Source: Burkholderiales bacterium (GTDB lineage: Bacteria; Pseudomonadota; Gammaproteobacteria; Burkholderiales; Burkholderiaceae_F). Taken from it: DNA of 10,260 nucleotides. Below, one piece after another: positions 1 to 8,239 of the stretch (position 1 is the stretch's first letter; every line of letters starts with the position of its first letter). The stretch is taken from assembly GCA_021298875.1 (NCBI GenBank), contig JAJTHJ010000297.1, positions 1 through 10,260 of the forward strand, read 5' to 3'. Under the pieces are notes generated by a model that saw nothing but the letters and a program-made list of their open reading frames with translations, ran no database searches and was not told where the DNA came from. A program made the translations under genes and the position numbers.

Positions 1-493
1 ACGCGGGCACCGCCCGCAGCCGTTGCAGGTCGCGCGCAATGGCCTGCCGCAACGGCGTCAGCCGCGGCGTCTCGCTGCGCGCCAGCCGTGCGTCGGCCGC
101 CTGCAACGCCGCCAACGCCGCTGGCACGTCGTCGCCGAACTGCAACTCGTGCGCAGCGAGCATCAACAGTCGGTCGACCTCGAGCAGCACCAGCTCGTCG
201 CGCCCGCGCGTCAGATCGGCCACCAGACCGTCGAGCGCAGCGGCGTTGGTGCGGTTGTCCGCGACCTCGGCGGCAAGTTTGTCGAGCGCGGCCTGACGCT
301 GCGCGGCCTGCTCCCGGGCGGTGCGCAGTTCCGCGGTCAAGTGTTCGATCCGCTGCCGCTGCCGCACCTGCTCGCGCTGTACGGTCGCATAGGCCCAGAC
401 CCCAAGCGCTATGGCCGCCGCGCCCGCCACCAGCAACGCGAGCGCGCGCGAGCGTGGCTGGGGCGATGCGGGTGGCGTCGGCGGGTTTTCCAT
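1..493 (-). CDS. hemX: HemX, membrane-anchored heme-operon protein (N-terminal part)
   Basis: This frame is open from an ATG at 493 to the left edge, giving 164 codons; the C-terminus lies outside the window. I translated it from the reverse complement. It starts with a short Pro/Ala-rich cytoplasmic tail (MENPPTPPASPQ), then one hydrophobic segment at about residues 17-35. A long Gln/Arg/Glu/Ala-rich helix follows and is probably coiled coil. The part near residues 98-140, with ELVLLEVDRLLMLAAHELQF followed by an ALAALQAADARL stretch, matches the conserved core of HemX proteins. HemX is often annotated as uroporphyrin-III C-methyltransferase, but the family has no demonstrated SAM-binding site and its biochemical role is unclear. 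It lies 41 bases downstream of hemD on the same strand, as expected of the hemCDX operon. No clear Shine-Dalgarno precedes the ATG, so translation may depend on hemD. Confidence 0.85.
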   Translation of the reverse strand, partial: MENPPTPPASPQPRSRALALLVAGAAAIALGVWAYATVQREQVRQRQRIEHLTAELRTAREQAAQRQAALDKLAAEVADNRTNAAALDGLVADLTRGRDELVLLEVDRLLMLAAHELQFGDDVPAALAALQAADARLARSETPRLTPLRQAIARDLQRLRAVPA

Positions 494-534
494 CGGTCGC
501 GCAAGAGGCGCGCCGATTCTACTGACCGAGGCCG

Positions 535-1305
535 TTACGTCGCGTCAACCGCCGCCTGGATCGCCGCCGCGTTGGGCGCGCACAGTCGCACGTCGCCGAA
601 TCCGCTCACGCGCAGGCGCTCGGCAATGCGCGGGTGCGAGGCGAGCGCCGGGCCTGCGCGCAACGCGGCGAGCGCGGCCGGCGCATCGCGCATCGCGTCC
701 ATGAGCGCCGCCACCGCCTCGCTGCTGGTGACGACGCTGGCCACGGCGCCCTGCTCCGCGTGCCGGTGCAGCCAGTCGAGATCGGCGTCGTTCGGCGCAT
801 GGGCACGCCGCTCATAGACGGCGAGCGGCTCCACCTGCGCGCCAACTTCGCGCAGCCGGTCGAGCAGCCACTCGCGCCCGCCCTGCGCGCGCAGGACCAG
901 TGCGCGCTGCGGCGGCGACGGTTGCGCGGAGAGCGCGGACCACAGCGCTTCGGAGCCGGACTCGGCATCGTCGCCGGCGGCGGAAAAGACTATCGCCGCG
1001 TTGGCGCCGGCAAGCCGCTCACGCACCGCGCGCTCGGTACCGGCACCGACGACCGCGATCGCCGTTGTCGTCGGCCATGCGTCCGACAAAACCGCCGCCG
1101 TTGCCCGCACCGCCGCCGGACTGACAAAGATCGCAAGGTCGTAATCCGCCAAGCGCGCCAGCGTGTCCGCGACGGCCTGCGGATCGGGCGCCGGGCCGAG
1201 GTCGAAGGCCGGCAACCACAGCGCATCGACACCGAGCGCCGCCAGTTCTGCCGTCACTCGCCGGCCGGCTTCTTCGGGGCGGGTGACGACGACGGGCAGT
1301 GCCAC
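535..1305 (-). CDS. hemD: Uroporphyrinogen-III synthase
   Basis: HemD closes linear hydroxymethylbilane into uroporphyrinogen III with inversion of ring D, the step that commits to heme, siroheme and cobalamin. The 256-residue product has the usual family length. Weakly conserved landmarks of the two-domain fold are present: an N-terminal VVVTRPEEAG, FVSPAAVRA near residue 60, VVGAGTERAV near 85, LVLRAQGGREWL near 140, YERR near 163, and VVTSSEAVAALMD near 190. HemD diverges strongly in sequence, so its position directly after hemC is important support. The start is GTG (1303-1305), five bases after the hemC stop. No strong Shine-Dalgarno is seen, so translational coupling to hemC is likely. 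No truncation or frameshift is visible. Confidence 0.93.
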   Translation of the reverse strand: MALPVVVTRPEEAGRRVTAELAALGVDALWLPAFDLGPAPDPQAVADTLARLADYDLAIFVSPAAVRATAAVLSDAWPTTTAIAVVGAGTERAVRERLAGANAAIVFSAAGDDAESGSEALWSALSAQPSPPQRALVLRAQGGREWLLDRLREVGAQVEPLAVYERRAHAPNDADLDWLHRHAEQGAVASVVTSSEAVAALMDAMRDAPAALAALRAGPALASHPRIAERLRVSGFGDVRLCAPNAAAIQAAVDAT

Positions 1306-1310
1306 GGCAA

Positions 1311-2222
1311 TCAGACCGCGATCAGCGCGAGCGCGCCCTGCGCTTTCAGTTGCGCGACGAGATCGGCGGCCAGGCGCTCGCCGTCGGCCGGGGCGGAGCG
1401 GCCCTCGGCGGCGACGAACTCGCCCGTCTTGGCGCTGCCCACGCGAGCGCGCAGGAACAGCTCACCACCTTCGACTTCGGCATAAGCGGCCAGCGGCACC
1501 TCGCAACTGCCGCCCAGCGCGCGCGAGACTGCGCGCTCGGCCGCGGTGGCGGCGCGGGTGGCGGCGTCTTCCAGCGGAGCGACCAGTACGGCGGCTGCGG
1601 CATCGCCGGCGCGGACTTCGATGCCGAGCGCGCCCTGCCCCGGCGCCGGCAGGAACTTGTCGGTCGGGAGCACTTGGCGGATGCGCTGCGCGAGCCCGAG
1701 CCGCTTGAATCCCGCAGCGGCCATGATCAACGCATCGAAGTCGCCGCGGTCGAGCTTGGACAAGCGCGTGCCCACATTGCCGCGCACCGGAAGAATCTCC
1801 AACTTCGGATACGCAGCGCGCAGCATCAACTCGCGCCGCAAACTTGAGGTGCCGACCTTGCCGCCGGCGGGAATGTCGTCCAGGCTCGCGAAGCGCGGCG
1901 AGACAAAGGCATCGCGCGGGTCTTCGCGCTCGGTAATCGCGGCGAGCGTGAACTCCGCTTCCAGCACCATCGGCACGTCTTTGAGCGAGTGCACGGCGAG
2001 ATGTGCGCGACCTTCGCGCAGCGCGACCTCCAATTCCTTGATGAAGAGTCCCTTGCCACCGACTTTGGCCAGTGCGCGGTCGAGAATCTGGTCGCCGCGC
2101 GTGGTCATGCCGAGGAGTTGCACAGGCTCGCCGTGCAGGACGGTCAGCCGGTCGCGAATGTGCTCTGCCTGCCAAAGGGCAAGCGGGCTTTCGCGGGTGG
2201 CGATGATCCAGGGCGCTGGCAT
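1311..2222 (-). CDS. hemC: Hydroxymethylbilane synthase (porphobilinogen deaminase)
   Basis: HemC polymerises four porphobilinogen molecules into hydroxymethylbilane in the cytosol. The 303-residue protein has all the family hallmarks. IATRESPLALWQAEHI is at the N-terminus. HSLKDVPM (about 78-85) carries the catalytic Asp82, equivalent to E. coli Asp84. The GTSSLRR substrate-binding segment is at about 124-130, VRGNVGTRLSKLD at 146-158, and PGQGALGIE at 194-202. GGSCEVPLAAYAE carries Cys240, the attachment site for the dipyrromethane cofactor (E. coli Cys242). The ATG at 2222 has a GGAG eight bases upstream. It is the first gene of the hemC-hemD-hemX unit and is transcribed away from ppc, so its promoter must lie in the 77-base divergent spacer. 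The sequence appears intact and functional. Confidence 0.98.
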   Translation of the reverse strand: MPAPWIIATRESPLALWQAEHIRDRLTVLHGEPVQLLGMTTRGDQILDRALAKVGGKGLFIKELEVALREGRAHLAVHSLKDVPMVLEAEFTLAAITEREDPRDAFVSPRFASLDDIPAGGKVGTSSLRRELMLRAAYPKLEILPVRGNVGTRLSKLDRGDFDALIMAAAGFKRLGLAQRIRQVLPTDKFLPAPGQGALGIEVRAGDAAAAVLVAPLEDAATRAATAAERAVSRALGGSCEVPLAAYAEVEGGELFLRARVGSAKTGEFVAAEGRSAPADGERLAADLVAQLKAQGALALIAV

Positions 2223-2230
2223 CGAATGTG

Positions 2231-2236
2231 CTCCGT
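2231..2236 (-). promoter_or_regulatory. Ribosome binding site of hemC
   Basis: On the minus strand this reads ACGGAG, with the GGAG core ending eight bases before the ATG at 2222. It supports that start codon. Confidence 0.6.
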
Positions 2237-2287
2237 GTCTTTAACGCGGCGCGGACTGTAGCAAGCGCTTCGATATGCTCGCCCGCC

Positions 2288-2294
2288 GAGGAGA
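2288..2294 (+). promoter_or_regulatory. Ribosome binding site that fixes the ppc start
   Basis: The sequence GAGGAGA lies five bases before the GTG at 2300-2302. It is the best Shine-Dalgarno in the neighbourhood and places the ppc start 24 codons inside the longest open frame. Confidence 0.75.
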
Positions 2295-2299
2295 AACCA

Positions 2300-5050
2300 G
2301 TGACCACCACCGACTCCGCCCTGCGCGACGACATCCGCCTGCTCGGCCGCCTGCTCGGCGAGACCGTGCGCATGCAGGAGGGCGCGGCGCTGTACGAGGC
2401 GGTCGAGGAAATCCGCCAGACGGCCACGCGCTTTCGCCGCGACGGCAACGCGGCCGACGCGCGACGGCTGGAGCGCCTGCTGCGCAAGCTGCCGCGCGAC
2501 GAGGCGGTGGGTGTGGTGCGGGCGTTTTCGTACTTCTCGCATCTGGCCAACATTGCCGAAGACCAGCAACAGGTGCGCGAGCTGCGCCGGCTGCGCCGCA
2601 GCGGCAAGACGCCGCGCGGCGCGCTCGCCGACAGCTTGCAGGTGCTCGCCGAGCGCGGTGTGACGGCGGCGCAGGTGCGCGGGTTGCTGGCGCGCGCCTG
2701 CCTGATGCCGGTGCTGACCGCGCACCCGACCGAGGTGCGGCGCAAGAGCATTCTCGACACCGAGCGCGAGATCGCGCGGCTGATCGACGACGGCGTATTC
2801 GCCGACGAGTCGGACGAGCCGCGCGAAGAGCGGCTGCGCGCACTGGTCGCCACGCTGTGGCAGACGCGGATGCTGCGGCCGGTCAAGCTCACGGTCTTCG
2901 ATGAGATCGCCAACGCGCTCGCCTACTGGCAGACGACCTTCCTGCCCGAATTGCCGCGCCTGTACGACGAGCTGGCGCGCCGCCTGCACGTGGCGCAGGT
3001 GCCGGCGTTTTTTCGCCTCGGCACTTGGATCGGCGGCGACCGCGACGGGCACCCGCACGTGGGCGAAGCGACGATGCGCGCCGCGTTGCGCGCGCAGGCG
3101 ACCACGGTCTTCGACCACTATCTGGCCGAAGTGCACGCGCTGGGCGCGGAGATGCCGATGTCTGCGCTGCTGGTGCCGGTCGGCGAGGCCTTGCGCAAGC
3201 TTGCCGAGGCCAGCCCCGATCGTTCGCCGCAGCGCGCCGACGAGCCGTACCGGCGCGCGCTGATCGGCATCTATGCGCGGCTGTCGGCCACCGCCGCCCA
3301 CCTGCAGTTGGACACACGCAACCGCCCGCCGGTCGGCGCAGCCGAGCCTTACGCCACGGCCGAGCACTTTGCCGCCGACTTGCAGATCGTCCACCACGCG
3401 CTCGTCGCCAATCACGGCGCGGCGATCGCGCAGCACCGTCTGGAGCCCTTGCAGCGCACGGTGGCGATCTTCGGTTTCCACGGCGCCACGCTCGACCTGC
3501 GCCAGAGCTCCGACGTGTTCGAAGCGGTGGTGGCCGAACTCCTGGCCGCCGCCGAGGTCTGCCCCGATTACCGCAAGCTGCCCGAGGCCGAGCGCATCAA
3601 GCTGCTGACGCGCGAAATCGCGCACACGCGGCCGCTGCTATCGGCGCACCTTGCGTACTCCGAGCGCACGCGCAACGAACTCGCGGTGTTCAGCGCCGCG
3701 CGCGAGCTGCGCGTGCGCTTTGGCGAGCGGGCGATCGACAAGCACATCGTCTCGCATACCGAGGCGCTGTCCGATCTGCTGGAAGTGGCACTGCTGCAAA
3801 AGGAGACGGGCCTGTTGGCCGGTAACGAAGTACGCCGCTGCGCGCTGATGACCGTGCCGCTCTTTGAAACCATCGACGACCTGCAACGCGCGCCCGCGAT
3901 CATGCGCGAGCTCCTTGCGCATCCGGGCCTGCGCCATCTGCTGGTACCGGTCGAGAGCGGGCGGCCGGTGCAGGAGGTGATGCTCGGCTACAGCGACAGC
4001 AACAAGGACGGCGGCTTTCTCGCCTCGCAGTGGAGCCTCTACCAAACGACGCAAAAGCTCAATGCACTCTTTGCCGAACACGGCGTGCAGTTGAGGCTGT
4101 TCCACGGGCGCGGCGGCAGCGTGGGCCGCGGCGGCGGTCCGAGCTTCGAAGCGATCCTGGCGCAGCCGGCAGGCACGGTGAACGGGCAGATCCGGCTCAC
4201 CGAGCAAGGCGAAATCATCCAGGCCAAGTACGCCGACGCGCGCATCGGCCGTCGCCATCTGGAACTGCTGGCCAGCGCCGTGCTGGAAGCGAGCTTCGCG
4301 CCCGCCGCGCCGGCCGCGGAAACGGCCGAGTACGAGGCCGCATTGGGCGAGATCGCGGCGCACGCGCACCGCGCTTACCGCGAACTCGTGTACGAAACCG
4401 AGGGCTTCTCCGAATTCTTTTTCAGCGCCACGCCGATTGCCGAGATCATGGAGTTGAACATCGGCAGCCGCCCGGCCTCACGGCGCGCGACCGGCCGCAT
4501 CGAAGACCTGCGCGCGATCCCATGGGTGTTCTCCTGGGGCCAGTGCCGGCTGCTGCTGCCGGGCTGGTACGGCGTGGGCAGCGGGATCGAAGGCTGGCTG
4601 GCGGCGGCGGGCTCGCCCACCGCACGGCGCGCACGCGGTGCGCTGCTCAAGCGCATGCTCGCGCAGTGGCCGGCGTTTCGCACGCTGATGTCGAACATGG
4701 AGATGGTGCTCGCCAAGAGCGACCTTGCCATCGCCAGCCGCTACGCAGAACTGGCAGCGGACCGAAAGCGCGGGCAGGCGATCTTCGCTGCAATCCGCGA
4801 CGAGTGGAAGCTCACGGTCAAGCACTGGCTGGCGTTGAGCGGCCAGCGCACGCTGCTGGAGTCCAACCCCGAGCTGGCCCGCGCGATCCGCCACCGGCAG
4901 CCCTACCTGGACCCGCTGAACCACCTGCAAGTCGAGCTGATCAAGCGCCACCGCGCCGGCAAGGGCCAAAAGGACAGCGACGAGCGCCTCAAGCGCGGCA
5001 TCCACCTGACGATCAACGGCATCTCGGCGGGGTTGCGGAACACGGGGTAG
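2300..5050 (+). CDS. ppc: Phosphoenolpyruvate carboxylase
   Basis: This enzyme carboxylates phosphoenolpyruvate with bicarbonate to oxaloacetate and phosphate, refilling the TCA cycle. Starting at GTG 2300 the product has 916 residues (E. coli Ppc has 883). Landmarks in order are: LTAHPTEVRRKS with catalytic His142; FRLGTWIGGDRDGHPHV (238-254); FGFHGATLDLRQSSDV (391-406); metal-ligand candidates Glu523 in LFET and Asp566 in GYSDSNKDGG, with Lys569; the mobile FHGRGGSVGRGGGP loop (601-614) with Arg604 and Arg610; IPWVFSWGQCRLLLPGWYG (740-758); and the C-terminal RNTG. By motif alignment with E. coli, Lys806, Arg866, Asn914 and Arg610 match the aspartate-inhibitor site, so feedback inhibition by aspartate is expected. 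A longer frame opens at 2228, but it lacks family similarity at its start and would begin five bases from the hemC start. The gene stands alone, divergent from hemC. Confidence 0.98.
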   Translation: MTTTDSALRDDIRLLGRLLGETVRMQEGAALYEAVEEIRQTATRFRRDGNAADARRLERLLRKLPRDEAVGVVRAFSYFSHLANIAEDQQQVRELRRLRRSGKTPRGALADSLQVLAERGVTAAQVRGLLARACLMPVLTAHPTEVRRKSILDTEREIARLIDDGVFADESDEPREERLRALVATLWQTRMLRPVKLTVFDEIANALAYWQTTFLPELPRLYDELARRLHVAQVPAFFRLGTWIGGDRDGHPHVGEATMRAALRAQATTVFDHYLAEVHALGAEMPMSALLVPVGEALRKLAEASPDRSPQRADEPYRRALIGIYARLSATAAHLQLDTRNRPPVGAAEPYATAEHFAADLQIVHHALVANHGAAIAQHRLEPLQRTVAIFGFHGATLDLRQSSDVFEAVVAELLAAAEVCPDYRKLPEAERIKLLTREIAHTRPLLSAHLAYSERTRNELAVFSAARELRVRFGERAIDKHIVSHTEALSDLLEVALLQKETGLLAGNEVRRCALMTVPLFETIDDLQRAPAIMRELLAHPGLRHLLVPVESGRPVQEVMLGYSDSNKDGGFLASQWSLYQTTQKLNALFAEHGVQLRLFHGRGGSVGRGGGPSFEAILAQPAGTVNGQIRLTEQGEIIQAKYADARIGRRHLELLASAVLEASFAPAAPAAETAEYEAALGEIAAHAHRAYRELVYETEGFSEFFFSATPIAEIMELNIGSRPASRRATGRIEDLRAIPWVFSWGQCRLLLPGWYGVGSGIEGWLAAAGSPTARRARGALLKRMLAQWPAFRTLMSNMEMVLAKSDLAIASRYAELAADRKRGQAIFAAIRDEWKLTVKHWLALSGQRTLLESNPELARAIRHRQPYLDPLNHLQVELIKRHRAGKGQKDSDERLKRGIHLTINGISAGLRNTG

Positions 5051-5086
5051 TCGCGCGCCTTGCGTCGGGGGTAAACTGTCTTAACC

Positions 5087-5329
5087 ATGACCGACGAAGT
5101 ATCCAACCTGATCATTGAGCACCTGCGCGCCTTGCGCGCCGGTCAGGATTGCCTGCAGGCGCGCATCGAAGAGCTGACCGCGCGGATGGGCGGCGTCGAG
5201 GTCGCGGTTGCAGGGCTGCGCCGCGACGTCGCGCATCTGGCCAGCGATTGGGCCGAGCAGAGCGTGCGCGCCGACGGCCTCGCCGCCCGCGTCGACCGCA
5301 TCGAGCGGCGGCTCGAACTGATCGAGTAG
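5087..5329 (+). CDS. Small coiled-coil protein of unknown function
   Basis: I cannot assign a function to this 80-residue protein. It starts with ATG 36 bases after ppc and stops six bases before the convergent transporter gene. The composition is acidic/basic helical, with many Arg, Glu, Ala and Leu. Hydrophobic or small residues fall at 3-4 spacing through most of the chain: Leu23, Ile27, Leu30, Met34, Val37, Val41, Leu44, Val48, Leu51, Trp55, (Gln58), Ala62, Leu65, Val69, Ile72, Leu76, Ile79. This is a long parallel or antiparallel coiled coil. There is no signal peptide, membrane segment or catalytic motif, and one cysteine (Cys22). The length and pattern resemble short conserved hypothetical proteins of proteobacteria with LRRDVAHL-type cores, though I cannot name a family. 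The nearest purine run (5067-5071) is too far for a normal Shine-Dalgarno, so it may depend on ppc read-through or a very short leader. A real gene is likely because the residue pattern is so regular. Confidence 0.75.
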   Translation: MTDEVSNLIIEHLRALRAGQDCLQARIEELTARMGGVEVAVAGLRRDVAHLASDWAEQSVRADGLAARVDRIERRLELIE

Positions 5330-5335
5330 CAGGAT

Positions 5336-6223
5336 TCACCTCTCACGCCGTAACGCCACCACCTCATTGGCGACCAGCGCGGCGAGCACCAAGGCCCCGC
5401 CCGCGAGCGTGGCGCCGGCCGGCACTTCGCCGGCACCGAGCCAGGCCCAGGCAGTGCCGAACACCACCTCCAACAACGCCAGCAGCGCGATCTCCGGCGC
5501 GGCCAAGGTGCGCGCTGCCACCACCATCAGCATGCAGGGCAGGCCGAGCTGAAAAAAACCGAGCCCAGCCAGCAACAGCAGATCCCGTGCCGACGCCTGC
5601 ACGGGCAGCGCCAGCGGCAGCATCAGCAGCGCTGAGAGCACGCCGCCGATAAACACCGCCGGCACCAGATCGACCTGCGCGCGGATCTTTTGCAGCGTGA
5701 CCAGGTTGATCGCCGAGGCGAGCGGCACCGCAAACGCAACGATCATGCCGAGCAGATGCGCGCCGCTCGGCCGACCAGCGCCGCCACCTGAAGCGATCCA
5801 AACCATGCCGGCGGTAGCCACCGCTATCGCCGCCCAGGTGCGCGCCGCGATCGGCAATTTGAGCACCGCGCGCGCCAGCAACGCGGTCAGCAACGGCGCC
5901 AGCGACAGCACCAGCAAGGTGTTGGCCACCGTGGTCAGCGTCAGCGCCAGCATGAAGAAGGTGAACATCACCGCCCACATGCCGCCCGACACGGCGCCCG
6001 CCCACCCGCCCGCCCACAGCACGCGCAGCGGCTGGCGGCGGACGATGAAAAGCACGCCGGCAACGAAGACCGCAGCGAAGACGCTGCGCCAGAACGTGAT
6101 CTCGAAGCGGCCCTGCGCTTGCAGCTCCGGGCTCAAATGGCGCGTCACCACACCCGCGGTGCTCCACAGCAGGGCGCAGACGACCATCAGCCCGATCGCG
6201 CGGCCGTGCGGTAGCACGCTCAT
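5336..6223 (-). CDS. EamA-family (drug/metabolite transporter superfamily) permease
   Basis: This 295-residue integral membrane protein has about ten hydrophobic segments, near residues 11-27, 43-62, 73-95, 99-120, 127-146, 156-175, 187-206, 213-236, 243-263 and 269-290. It has the two-times-five duplicated architecture of EamA/DMT exporters. Family-like features are the N-terminal CALLWSTAGVVTRHLSP, FWRSVFAAVF near 44, the small-residue-rich NTLLVLSLAPLLTALLA (101-117) and APEIALLALLEVVFGTAWAW (242-261), which repeats the same helix position in the second half. The C-terminus is short and basic (RRER). Members export amino acids, metabolites or drugs; the substrate cannot be read from this sequence. 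The ATG lies 24 bases after the typA stop on the same strand, so co-transcription is plausible although no functional link is evident. It converges with the small coiled-coil gene. Confidence 0.92.
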   Translation of the reverse strand: MSVLPHGRAIGLMVVCALLWSTAGVVTRHLSPELQAQGRFEITFWRSVFAAVFVAGVLFIVRRQPLRVLWAGGWAGAVSGGMWAVMFTFFMLALTLTTVANTLLVLSLAPLLTALLARAVLKLPIAARTWAAIAVATAGMVWIASGGGAGRPSGAHLLGMIVAFAVPLASAINLVTLQKIRAQVDLVPAVFIGGVLSALLMLPLALPVQASARDLLLLAGLGFFQLGLPCMLMVVAARTLAAPEIALLALLEVVFGTAWAWLGAGEVPAGATLAGGALVLAALVANEVVALRRER

Positions 6224-6247
6224 CGCTGCCGGCTCGTTGGGCTGCGC

Positions 6248-8083
<1,836 letters not shown>

Positions 8084-8239
8084 GTCGTTTGCTTTCTTCG
8101 GTTCGAATTCGTTTGGGCGAAGCGGTGGCCGGCGGTCTTCCCTCACCCCCGGCCCCTCTCCCGGTGGGAGAGGGGAGAAGTCAACCCTCTCCCACCGGGA
8201 GAGGGTGGCGGCGAAGCCGCCGGGTGAGGGAAGACCCTG
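8084..8239. other. truB-typA spacer (156 bases)
   Basis: This non-coding gap interrupts the minus-strand translation cluster. Two thirds of it is the palindromic repeat at 8134-8236. The remaining bases next to typA (8084-8133) hold the purine-rich ribosome binding region and no promoter that I can support. No U-tract follows any hairpin in the direction of transcription, so a classical intrinsic terminator is not evident. Confidence 0.7.
8134..8236. repeat. Composite palindromic repeat with nested hairpins
   Basis: The outer arms ggtcttccctcaccc (8134-8148) and its exact reverse complement (8222-8236) form a perfect 15-bp inverted repeat. Inside it, 8154-8174 and 8185-8205 are exact reverse complements over 21 bp. 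Each inner half is also a hairpin: a 10-bp stem with a GGT loop (8153-8175) and a 9-bp stem with an ACC loop (8185-8205). A third small hairpin, GGCGGC-GAA-GCCGCC, lies at 8207-8221. The CCCTCTCCC...GGGAGAGGG core resembles REP-like intergenic elements scattered in many high-GC proteobacteria; that resemblance is from memory and not searched. It lies within the truB-typA transcript and could shape mRNA stability, attenuate typA or simply be a passive dispersed repeat. Confidence 0.9.

Larger units (their letters stand above)
2223..2299. promoter_or_regulatory. Divergent hemC/ppc control region
   Basis: This 77-base spacer separates two genes transcribed in opposite directions, so it must hold both promoters unless one lies inside a neighbouring coding sequence. 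On the minus strand, an extended -10-like TGC-TACAGT (hexamer at 2255-2260) sits about 32 bases before the hemC ATG, but no good -35 is visible at the usual distance. No convincing ppc promoter can be picked on the plus strand. The hexamer assignment is a guess; the divergent arrangement is seen directly. Confidence 0.45.

Noticed and set aside
2144..3625. Long 493-codon open frame on the minus strand opposite ppc
   Set aside because: It is antisense to unmistakable ppc coding sequence. High-GC genomes produce such stop-poor shadows, and the translation is rich in Arg, Gln, His and Ala with no family motif.
5312..5326. Inverted repeat ctcga-actga-tcgag at the 3' end of the small gene as a terminator
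   Set aside because: The stem is only 5 bp, lies within the coding sequence and is not followed by a T-run.
8084..8146. N-terminal extension of TypA to a GTG at 8146
   Set aside because: The extra 21 residues would be encoded partly by the outer arm of the palindromic repeat, and the family N-terminus begins at the ATG at 8083.
8153..8205. Hairpins read as an intrinsic terminator after truB
   Set aside because: The stems are strong, but no U-tract follows on the minus strand, and the same fold is symmetric on both strands, which suits a repeat element better.
8134..8236. Palindromic block considered as a CRISPR fragment
   Set aside because: It contains inverted rather than regularly spaced direct repeats, has no unique spacers, and no cas gene is near.
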